Assembly (NCBI RefSeq): GCF_002413825.1
Contig: NZ_DHXT01000152.1
Span: forward strand, 1-23,334
Length of the DNA stretch: 23,334 nt
Origin: Rhodoferax sp. UBA5149
Lineage (GTDB): Bacteria; Pseudomonadota; Gammaproteobacteria; Burkholderiales; Burkholderiaceae_C
Direction of reading: 5' to 3'
Within the stretch, counting starts at the first letter, position 1; the number at the start of each line of letters is the position of its first letter. The translations under genes were made by a program, and so were the position numbers. Positions 1 to 6,319 of the stretch are shown piece after piece. The notes beneath the pieces were generated by a model. The model had not been told where the DNA came from and ran no database searches. It saw nothing but the letters and a program-made list of their open reading frames with translations.

Positions 1-23
1 CAGGCGGTTCTAAAAACCGCCTG
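1..23. terminator. Inverted repeat at the window edge, possible end of an upstream gene
   Basis: The arms CAGGCGGTT and AACCGCCTG are perfectly complementary over 9 bp with a 5-base loop. The bases after the stem are A-rich, not T-rich, so this is not a textbook rightward terminator. For a leftward transcript the needed T tract would lie outside the window. It may be the hairpin of a gene that lies mostly to the left, but that cannot be decided here. Confidence 0.4.
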
Positions 24-72
24 AAAAAAGCCGCAACACCTTGATGAAACTGGTTTGCTGATTTTTTACCGA

Positions 73-88
73 GTAGTCACCTGACTAC
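73..88. promoter_or_regulatory. Palindrome upstream of the amidase gene, possible operator
   Basis: GTAGTC and GACTAC are complementary 6-bp arms around a 4-base centre. The palindrome lies about 40 bases before the amidase start, next to an AT-rich stretch with a possible -10 element (TATAAC at 106-111). A dimeric regulator could bind here and control the amidase, or a divergent gene outside the window. No regulator family is recognised. Confidence 0.3.
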
Positions 89-129
89 CCAGTAAAGCCG
101 AAAATTATAACATCCCCATCTTCGCCTTC

Positions 130-1458
130 ATGCCCCAAGACCTCACCACGACGCTCCAGGCGCTGCGCAGCGGCCACACCAACCCGGTGGCAGAAATTGA
201 GCGGGCCATCGATGCGGCGCAATCAACGCGCTGCAAGCATGTTTTTCTCAAAACCACGTTTGACGAAGCCCGCGCCGTCGCCAGCTCCGCGGACATCCTG
301 GAAAAGCCGCTGGCGGGCCTGGCGGTATCCGTCAAAGACTTGTTCGACGTCGCCGGGCAAACCACCAGCGCCGGCTCGGTCGTGCTCAGCGGCGCCCCAC
401 CAGCAACGCAGGACAGTCCGGCCGTCGCCCGCTTGCGACGCGCGGGTGCCGCCTTTATCGGACGCACCAACATGGTTGAATTTGCGTTTTCGGGCGTTGG
501 CGTCAATCCGCACTTTGGCACCCCCGCCAATTCGAGCGCGATCGACGTGCCCCGCATTCCCGGCGGGTCTTCGTCGGGCGCTGCCGTCTCCGTGGCAACG
601 GGCGCCGCCTTCATCGGTCTGGGGTCGGACACGGGCGGCTCGATCCGCATTCCGGCAGCCCTCAACGGCATCGTCGGCTTCAAAAGTACGGCCAGGCTAG
701 TTCCGACCGACGGCGCACTGCCCCTGTCCAGCACGATGGACACGGTCTGCGCCCTCACCCGATCCGTACCCGACGCGATATTGGCTCACGAGCTATTGGC
801 CCGGCGACGGGTAACACGCAGCCTGGCACCGCTTGGCGCCTACCGCCTGGGCGTCGCCAACACGCTGATGCTCGACGGACTGGACGCCACGGTGTGCCGC
901 GCCTGGCAGCGCACGCTGACAACCCTGCGCGATGCGGGCGCCCGCATCGAGGAAATCGCGCTGTCCGAGATCAATGAACTGTCCCAAATCCAGGCCACCG
1001 GCGGCTTTTCGGCCGCTGAGAGCTACGCCTGGCACCGCGATTTGCTGGCACGCAGAGGCCAAGACTACGACCCTCGCGTCGCCGCCCGCATCCAGCGGGG
1101 TGCGGCAATGAGCGCTTGCGATTACCTTGCGCTTCAGGCTGCCCGGCGCAGCTGGATTGAGAGAATGGACGCGGCCATGCAGGGCTTTGATGCCTTTTTG
1201 TCGCCCACCGTACCCATGGTGGCGCCACCCATTGCGGAAGTCGCACCGGGGCCCGAGCGCGACGACGCCTTCTTTCGCGTCAACGCCCTGTTGCTGCGAA
1301 ACACCAGTGTGATCAATATGCTCGATGGCTGTGCTATGTCCCTCCCCTGCCATGCACCGGACGAGTTGCCCGTTGGTTTGATGGTCTGGGCGGGCGCGAT
1401 GCGTGACGACCCGGTGCTCAACATAGCGCTTCAAATCGAGCAGTTACTACAAAAATAA
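130..1458 (+). CDS. Amidase, amidase signature (GatA-like) family
   Basis: This 442-residue protein belongs to the amidase signature family, serine hydrolases that cleave carboxamide bonds. The Ser-cisSer-Lys triad is visible: Lys69 in the motif VSVKD, cis-Ser147 in GGSSSG, and nucleophile Ser171 in DTGGSIR. The glycine/serine-rich signature spans about residues 140-190. No signal peptide is seen, so the enzyme should be cytosolic. Length fits a free-standing amidase. It is not a clear GatA, because gatB and gatC are absent, so the substrate is unknown. The following gene is a D-amino-acid dehydrogenase, which hints at a role in releasing or processing amino acids (inference). The ATG at 130 has no visible Shine-Dalgarno sequence. 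The last two sense codons, the TAA stop and an immediately following in-frame TAG lie inside a short repeat element. Confidence 0.9.
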   Translation: MPQDLTTTLQALRSGHTNPVAEIERAIDAAQSTRCKHVFLKTTFDEARAVASSADILEKPLAGLAVSVKDLFDVAGQTTSAGSVVLSGAPPATQDSPAVARLRRAGAAFIGRTNMVEFAFSGVGVNPHFGTPANSSAIDVPRIPGGSSSGAAVSVATGAAFIGLGSDTGGSIRIPAALNGIVGFKSTARLVPTDGALPLSSTMDTVCALTRSVPDAILAHELLARRRVTRSLAPLGAYRLGVANTLMLDGLDATVCRAWQRTLTTLRDAGARIEEIALSEINELSQIQATGGFSAAESYAWHRDLLARRGQDYDPRVAARIQRGAAMSACDYLALQAARRSWIERMDAAMQGFDAFLSPTVPMVAPPIAEVAPGPERDDAFFRVNALLLRNTSVINMLDGCAMSLPCHAPDELPVGLMVWAGAMRDDPVLNIALQIEQLLQK

Positions 1459-1499
1459 TAGCTGCTCGCGCATATTTCACGGGGGCTAGAGGCCGATTA
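1444..1499 (+). repeat. Short family-type repeat, copy 1, forming the end of the amidase gene
   Basis: This copy aligns without gaps to 6063-6118, with about 44 of 56 bases identical by hand count. It starts TTACTACAAAAATAATAGC and ends GGGCTAGAGGCCGATT. The amidase reads TTA CTA CAA AAA TAA through it, so the element supplies the last residues and the stop. It resembles a short element I recall as very common in Comamonadaceae genomes; this was not searched. Confidence 0.7.
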
Positions 1500-1514
1500 C
1501 ACTTAATCAATTGA

Positions 1515-1545
1515 GGACAGAGCTCCGCTTCGTTGCGGTCTGTCC
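1515..1545. other. Stem-loop between the amidase and dadA genes
   Basis: GGACAGA (1515-1521) pairs with TCTGTCC (1539-1545). After a 3-base bulge, CCGC (1525-1528) pairs with GCGG (1535-1538) around the loop TTCGTT. There is no T tract directly after it, so it is not a clear terminator. It could stabilise the 3' end of the amidase transcript, act as a bidirectional stop, or be part of another dispersed repeat. Confidence 0.5.
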
Positions 1546-1575
1546 CGCAAGGTTTATAAGAAAAAAAAGGGATTC

Positions 1576-2829
1576 ATGAAGATTGCAGTCATTGGCGCCG
1601 GCATCATCGGCGTCACCACGGCCTACGAGTTGGCCTGTGACGGACACGAAGTCACCGTGTTGGAGCGGCGCGGGGCCGCCGCCGAGGAAGCCAGTTTTGC
1701 CAATGCCGGCCTCGTCGCGCCGGGCTACATCACGCCCTGGGCCGCACCCGGTATGCCGACCAAGGTGTTTCAGCACTTGTTCAGCCGCTACGCACCGGTC
1801 AAAGTGGGGCTGCCGCTCTCGGCGCGCGAGCTGGCCTGGATGTGGCGCTGGTATCGCGCCTGCCAACTTGACATCTATCTGGCCCACCGGGCCCACCTGC
1901 AACAGCTGGCGTTTTACAGCCGCGAGCGGCTGCACCAGATCACGGCCAATCTGAAGCTGGAATACGAACGCAGCGACGGCTACATGGTGCTGCTGCGGTC
2001 CGAAAGGGACAACAAAATGGTGCAGCCTGGTCTGCAGGTGCTGCGTGATGCGGGCGTGGCATTCCAGGAGCTCAGCCCGGTGGATGCGCGCAAAATTGAG
2101 TCCGCGCTCAATCCCGACACGGCATTTTTCGGCGCCGTTTATTTGCCGGACGACGAAGTGGGAAACTGCCGTCAATTTGCCCTCTTGCTGAAAAACGAGG
2201 CGCAACGACTGGGCGTTAAATTTTCCTTCAACACCACCGTGACGCAGGTGCAGCCGTCCGCCGGGGTGGCGCTTGGCATTGCCGGCGAAACCACAGCACG
2301 CCACTATGACGCCGCGGTGATGTGCGCCGGCCTGGACTCGGCCCAGCTGTTGGGCGCTTTAGGCTTGAAGATTCCGCTGGCAGCCGTTTACGGCTACTCG
2401 GTCAGCGCGACCATTCGCGAGCCACTCAACGCGCCCCGCAGTGCCGTCATGGACGAGCGCTACAAGGTCGCCATTTCGCGCCTGGGCAACCGCGTGCGGG
2501 TGGCAGGCAGCGCCGAACTCGGCGGTTCACTCAACAAAAAACGCGGCAGCACCCTGCAAACTCTTTACAAGGTGTTACACGACTGGTTTCCCGGCGCCGC
2601 CAACTTGTCCCATGGCGTGCAGGAATGGAAAGGCGCACGCCCCATGCTGCCGGACGGGCCACCCCTCCTTGGTCGTAGCGGCATCGCAGGACTTTGGCTG
2701 AACCTGGGGCATGGCTCCAGCGGCTGGGGCTTAAGTTGCGGCTCGGCCAGAGCCGTGGCCGACCTGATCGGGGGCAGAACGCCGGACCTCGATGTCACCG
2801 GGTTCGGCGTCGAACGGCTTCGTGCCTAA
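1576..2829 (+). CDS. dadA: D-amino-acid dehydrogenase, FAD-dependent
   Basis: This 417-residue flavoprotein oxidatively deaminates D-amino acids to 2-oxo acids, passing electrons to the membrane quinone pool. The N-terminal dinucleotide-binding motif GAGIIG (residues 7-12) ends at Glu30, which would hold the FAD ribose. The segment FANAGLVAPGYITPWAAPG (about residues 42-60) and the C-terminal LNLGHGSSGWGLSCGSA are typical of DadA. Length fits the family (E. coli DadA is about 430 residues). A purine-rich AAGGGA a few bases before the ATG serves as ribosome-binding site. No alanine racemase (dadX) follows; the next gene is an HDOD regulator with its own promoter-like region, so dadA may end its transcript here. 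A related FAD oxidase acting on glycine or another D-amino acid cannot be excluded. Confidence 0.9.
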   Translation: MKIAVIGAGIIGVTTAYELACDGHEVTVLERRGAAAEEASFANAGLVAPGYITPWAAPGMPTKVFQHLFSRYAPVKVGLPLSARELAWMWRWYRACQLDIYLAHRAHLQQLAFYSRERLHQITANLKLEYERSDGYMVLLRSERDNKMVQPGLQVLRDAGVAFQELSPVDARKIESALNPDTAFFGAVYLPDDEVGNCRQFALLLKNEAQRLGVKFSFNTTVTQVQPSAGVALGIAGETTARHYDAAVMCAGLDSAQLLGALGLKIPLAAVYGYSVSATIREPLNAPRSAVMDERYKVAISRLGNRVRVAGSAELGGSLNKKRGSTLQTLYKVLHDWFPGAANLSHGVQEWKGARPMLPDGPPLLGRSGIAGLWLNLGHGSSGWGLSCGSARAVADLIGGRTPDLDVTGFGVERLRA

Positions 2830-2830
2830 T

Positions 2831-2861
2831 GTGTTGACACAATAGGGTGTTGACAGACAAT
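2831..2861 (+). promoter_or_regulatory. Tandem TTGACA boxes and a -10-like box at the start of the HDOD gene
   Basis: GTGTTGACA occurs twice, at 2831-2839 and 2847-2855, exactly 16 bases apart. The first TTGACA (2834-2839) is followed after 16 bases by GACAAT (2856-2861), a reasonable sigma-70 pair. Transcription would then begin at about 2868, essentially on the ATG at 2869. The repeated boxes could also be a regulator site. Confidence 0.45.
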
Positions 2862-2868
2862 TGACGCC

Positions 2869-3711
2869 ATGAGCCCCGAACTCTCCCAAAAACTGGCCGC
2901 CGCGGTTGACGGCATGCCCGCATTTCCCAAGAGCGTCCAGAAAATCCTGGAGCTGACGCGGGACGTCAATTGCTCGCCCAAGGATCTGGTGCAGGTCATC
3001 GACAAGGACCCGGTGGTCGCGGTCAAGGTGCTGCGGGTCGTCAACTCCGCCTACTACAGCCTGCCCAAGCAGATCACCTCGATCAACCATGCGGTGGTGT
3101 ATCTGGGCTTTAACACCATCAAAAACCTGGCCTTGAGCATTGCCGCCATCGGCATGCTGCCGGCCGACAATGCCGCGGGCTTTGACGGCGAACAGTACCT
3201 GGTTCACTCGCTGGCCACCGCCAGCATTGCCAAGCAACTGGCGCTGCGGGTCGACGGTGCCGACCCAATGGATTGCTTCATGGCCGGCCTGCTGCACGAC
3301 TTTGGCAAAGTGGTGTTTGCGCAGTTCATGCCGCAGGAGTTTCGCCGGGCCCTGGAAACCAGCCAATGGAATGAAACCTCGCTGCATCTGGCCCTGCGCG
3401 ACGTCATTGGCGCGGACCATGCCGTGGTCGGTGCGATGCTGGTGGAAAAATGGCGTTTCCCCTCGGACCTGATTGAGACCATTCGTCACCAGTACAGCCC
3501 GGAGCTGATGGATACGCCCATGATTGCCTGCGTCTTTGCCGCCAACCAGATCAGCAAAAAGCTGGAATTCGGCTTTGCGGGCAACCGCTGCGTTGAAGAA
3601 CTCCCGCCCACCATAGCCAAACGCCTGGGCGGCACGCTGGACGAAGTCATTGCCTCGTTGGGCGACCTGACACCGGTGTTTGAGGACGCTAAAATATTTT
3701 CAAAGATTTGA
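2869..3711 (+). CDS. HDOD-domain signalling protein
   Basis: This 280-residue protein is almost entirely an HDOD domain (about residues 10-210), an HD-superfamily fold found in bacterial signalling proteins, usually without proven hydrolase activity. Typical features are MPAFPKSVQKIL near the start, VLRVVNSAYY (about 54-63), INHAVVYLGFNTIKNLAL (about 73-90) and LLHDFGK, with His143 and Asp144 retained. No other output domain and no membrane segment is visible, so it is probably a cytosolic adaptor. No convincing Shine-Dalgarno sequence precedes the ATG, and a -10-like box lies 7 bases upstream, so the mRNA may be leaderless. The MBL-fold gene follows after 9 bases, suggesting co-expression. 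A second HDOD protein is encoded at 10602-11444. Confidence 0.88.
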   Translation: MSPELSQKLAAAVDGMPAFPKSVQKILELTRDVNCSPKDLVQVIDKDPVVAVKVLRVVNSAYYSLPKQITSINHAVVYLGFNTIKNLALSIAAIGMLPADNAAGFDGEQYLVHSLATASIAKQLALRVDGADPMDCFMAGLLHDFGKVVFAQFMPQEFRRALETSQWNETSLHLALRDVIGADHAVVGAMLVEKWRFPSDLIETIRHQYSPELMDTPMIACVFAANQISKKLEFGFAGNRCVEELPPTIAKRLGGTLDEVIASLGDLTPVFEDAKIFSKI

Positions 3712-3720
3712 GGGCAGCGC

Positions 3721-4608
3721 ATGAAAGTCAGATTTTGGGGTGTGCGGGGTTCCATTGCGTCACCCGGCCCGAACACCGTGCGCTATGGCGGCAACACCAC
3801 CTGCATTGAGATTCGCACCGACAACAACGAGCTGATCATCATCGACGCCGGTACCGGCATCTTTCCCCTGTCCCAGACGCTGCTGGCCGAGTTGCCGGTG
3901 ACGGCCAATGTGCTGATCTCCCACTCGCACTGGGATCACATTCAAGGCTTGCCTTTTTTCATCCCCAACTTCATCCCCGGCAACCTGTTGCGGCTGCATG
4001 GTGCGTTTGACCCGGTGTCCGGCAAAGGCGTGGAGCAGGTCATGTCGGTGCAGCTGCAATACAGCTATTTTCCGGTGCGTGAAGCCGAGATGAAAGCACG
4101 CATTGAATACGTCACGCTGGCGCCGGAACAAAGCATCCAGATCGGCTGCGCCACGGTCACACCCTATCTGATGAACCATCCGGTCATTGATTTTGGCTAC
4201 CGGATTGAAGCCAACGGCAAATCGGTTTTCTTCACCGGCGACCATGAGCCGCCCCAGAACATTTATGAGCCGGGTGACGAGGGGTACGCCGAGTACCAAA
4301 GCTTCGTCGATGAAAAAGCCGATAGCATCCGGCGCGCCATGCGGGGCGTGGATGTGCTGATCGCCGACTGTTCCTACACCGAGCAGGAGTACCTGGCCAA
4401 AAAGGGTTGGGGTCACGGCACCTTCAAGTCCAGCATCCAATACGCCCAAGATGCCGGGGCCAAGGTCTTGTTTTGTACGCATCACGAGCCCACTCGCACT
4501 GACGACGCGCTGGAGGCGGTATTCCGGCAAGTGTTGATCGACAACCCAGCGCAAGCCGGGGGCCCCGACTATCGGCTGGCCCGCGAGGGCGAAACCTACG
4601 AGTTCTAG
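3721..4608 (+). CDS. MBL-fold metallo-hydrolase, phosphodiesterase-like
   Basis: This 295-residue protein has a metallo-beta-lactamase fold. The metal site is complete: HSHWDH (His68, His70, Asp72, His73), His153 in MNHPV, Asp174 in FTGDH and a C-terminal His at 254 or 255. The opening MKVRFWGVRGSI and RYGGNTTCIEI resemble a group related to PhnP and RNase Z-like phosphodiesterases, so hydrolysis of a phosphodiester is more likely than beta-lactam cleavage (family-level inference). No signal peptide is present. A GAGGG motif sits at good distance before the ATG. The gene lies 9 bases after the HDOD gene and 5 bases before nnr. Pairing with the HDOD gene suggests a signalling role, such as turnover of a cyclic nucleotide, but the substrate cannot be read from the sequence. 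Confidence 0.85.
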   Translation: MKVRFWGVRGSIASPGPNTVRYGGNTTCIEIRTDNNELIIIDAGTGIFPLSQTLLAELPVTANVLISHSHWDHIQGLPFFIPNFIPGNLLRLHGAFDPVSGKGVEQVMSVQLQYSYFPVREAEMKARIEYVTLAPEQSIQIGCATVTPYLMNHPVIDFGYRIEANGKSVFFTGDHEPPQNIYEPGDEGYAEYQSFVDEKADSIRRAMRGVDVLIADCSYTEQEYLAKKGWGHGTFKSSIQYAQDAGAKVLFCTHHEPTRTDDALEAVFRQVLIDNPAQAGGPDYRLAREGETYEF

Positions 4609-4613
4609 GCTTT

Positions 4614-6071
4614 ATGCTGAAAATTGATTTCCGCTCACGTCAGGCCTTGTACAGCGTCGATGCCACCCGCCGCATCGAACACGCCGCCCAGGCGGCGCTG
4701 CCCTCCCATACCCTGATGCAGCGTGCCGGCCTCGCCGTGGCGCAGCTGGCGCTGGCGATGGCGCCGCACGCGCGGTGCATCTGGATTGCCTGCGGCCCCG
4801 GCAACAACGGCGGCGACGGGCTGGAAGCCGCCATGCACCTGCAGCGCTGGGGCAAATCTCCTGTGGTGACCTGGCTCGGCAGCCCCGACAAAGCGCCGCC
4901 CGACGCGGCCGCGTCGTACCAGCGCGCCGTCGCTGCCGGCGTCACCTTCGCCGACACACCGCCGCACGACTACGATTTGTGCATCGACGCGCTGCTGGGC
5001 GTGGGTGCCGACACGCGTGCGCCTGAGGGCCGCATGGCCGAGTGGATCGAAAGAATCAACGCGGGCCCCGCCGCCGTGCTGGCCGTGGATATACCGACCG
5101 GGCTGCAGGCCGACACCGGCGTTGCGGCGCAGCCCAGCGTCAAGGCCCAACACACCTTGAGCCTGCTCACCCTCAAACCCGGCTTGTTCACGGCCCATGG
5201 GCGTGACGCCGTCGGCACCGTGTGGCTGGACGATCTGGCAGCCGATCATGGCAGCGCCGCCCAAGCGCAGGCCGTCGCGCCCACCGCCTGGCTGGCAGGC
5301 GCGCCGATGGCGGCGGCACGCCTGCATGCCTCGCACAAAGGCAGCTTCGGCGATGTGGCCGTGGTTGGCGGCGCTCCGGGCATGACCGGCGCGGCCCTGC
5401 TGGCCGCGTCCGCCGCCTTGCACGCGGGCGCGGGCCGGGTCTTTGTCGGCCTGCTTGACGGCGGCACCCTGAGCGTGAACACGGACCAGCCCGAGCTGAT
5501 GTTCAGAGCCGTCAATGCGCTGGACTTGCATGCCATGACGGTGGTCTGTGGTTGCGGTGGCGGCGATGCGGTCCACGCGCCGCTTCTCAAGATATTATCG
5601 ACGTCCGCCCTCCTGGTTATTGATGCAGACGCTATCAATACAATAGCAAACGACACTCAACTCCAAGCCTTGTTGAGCGCGCGGTCCAGGCGCCTTGCGG
5701 CCACCGTACTCACCCCTCATCCACTGGAAGCTGCCCGCCTGCTGGGCAGCACCGCCGCCCAGGTGCAACAGAACCGCATGGCGGCCGCGCAGCAACTGGT
5801 ACAGCGCTTTGCCTGCACCGTGGTGCTCAAAGGTTCCGGCACGGTCATCGCGGCGCCCGGGCACACGCCAGTCATCAACCCCACCGGCAACGCCAGATTG
5901 GCCACGGCCGGCACGGGCGATGTGCTGGCCGGCATGGTGGGGGCACGCCTGGCTGGCGGACTCGACGCCTTTGAGGCCGCGTGCCACGCCGTCTACCAGC
6001 ATGGTCTTGCCGCCGACCGCTGGCAAAACGATCCGTCCTTGACGGCTGGAACCCTGTCTCGTTTACTATAA
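4614..6071 (+). CDS. nnr: Bifunctional NAD(P)HX epimerase and ADP-dependent dehydratase
   Basis: This 485-residue cytosolic enzyme repairs hydrated, damaged NADH and NADPH. The N-terminal YjeF domain (about residues 10-210) epimerises the R and S forms and shows GPGNNGGDG (61-69) and the conserved VDIPTGL (158-164). The C-terminal ribokinase-like domain (about 235-480) dehydrates the S form at the expense of ADP and shows NPTGN (422-426) and GTGDVLAG (433-440). Length is close to E. coli YjeF/Nnr (515 residues). The gene begins 5 bases after the MBL gene without a strong ribosome-binding site, which suggests translational coupling. Its last codons, TTA CTA, and the TAA stop come from a short repeat, as in the amidase gene. 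Confidence 0.93.
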   Translation: MLKIDFRSRQALYSVDATRRIEHAAQAALPSHTLMQRAGLAVAQLALAMAPHARCIWIACGPGNNGGDGLEAAMHLQRWGKSPVVTWLGSPDKAPPDAAASYQRAVAAGVTFADTPPHDYDLCIDALLGVGADTRAPEGRMAEWIERINAGPAAVLAVDIPTGLQADTGVAAQPSVKAQHTLSLLTLKPGLFTAHGRDAVGTVWLDDLAADHGSAAQAQAVAPTAWLAGAPMAAARLHASHKGSFGDVAVVGGAPGMTGAALLAASAALHAGAGRVFVGLLDGGTLSVNTDQPELMFRAVNALDLHAMTVVCGCGGGDAVHAPLLKILSTSALLVIDADAINTIANDTQLQALLSARSRRLAATVLTPHPLEAARLLGSTAAQVQQNRMAAAQQLVQRFACTVVLKGSGTVIAAPGHTPVINPTGNARLATAGTGDVLAGMVGARLAGGLDAFEAACHAVYQHGLAADRWQNDPSLTAGTLSRLL

Positions 6072-6118
6072 AAATAATAGCGTATCGCGCAGCCTGCATG
6101 AGGGCTAGAGGCTGATTT
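6063..6118 (+). repeat. Short family-type repeat, copy 2, forming the end of nnr
   Basis: Begins TTACTATAAAAATAATAGC and ends GGGCTAGAGGCTGATT. It is ungapped against copy 1 (1444-1499) and lies in the same orientation and the same reading phase relative to its gene. A C-to-T difference at the seventh base turns the CAA codon of copy 1 into the TAA stop of nnr. Confidence 0.7.
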
Positions 6119-6182
6119 TGTATAAAAGGTAGATTGGATGATCTCTCTCAATATTTCAGTCAATTTCCAGCAAAGGTGTAGC

Positions 6183-6310
6183 CTCGGTGCGAATGCTGCT
6201 GCCGACCTGGCGCGAACAGGCCCGATCAACCTCGTCAGATGCACTATCCTTACGCGGGTAGGAAACCCTTGAAGCTGCATCAACCCCGATAGAACAGAGG
6301 CATCACCGAG
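6183..6310 (+). other. Foldable leader before the sensor gene, candidate cis-regulatory RNA
   Basis: The 248-base gap between nnr and the sensor gene holds repeat copy 2, a weak -10-like TATAAA (6121-6126), and this segment closed by complementary ends. CTCGGTG (6183-6189) pairs with CACCGAG (6304-6310). Inside, CCTC (6230-6233) pairs with GAGG (6297-6300), GATGCA (6238-6243) with TGCATC (6276-6281), and GGGT (6256-6259) with ACCC (6265-6268), all nested. The closing helix holds the only GAG near the start codon, so it could hide the ribosome-binding site. It does not match a riboswitch consensus I know, including the c-di-GMP classes. The folding was done by eye. Confidence 0.35.
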
Positions 6311-6319
6311 CGAATCTGT

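Noticed and set aside
105..758. A 217-residue minus-strand frame over the amidase gene
   Set aside because: Antisense shadow in GC-rich DNA; the plus-strand amidase has full catalytic motifs.
6183..6310. Assignment of the sensor leader to a known riboswitch class (c-di-GMP, glycine, cobalamin)
   Set aside because: None of the conserved sequence blocks of those classes could be found; only the generic fold remains, so it is reported as a candidate structure.
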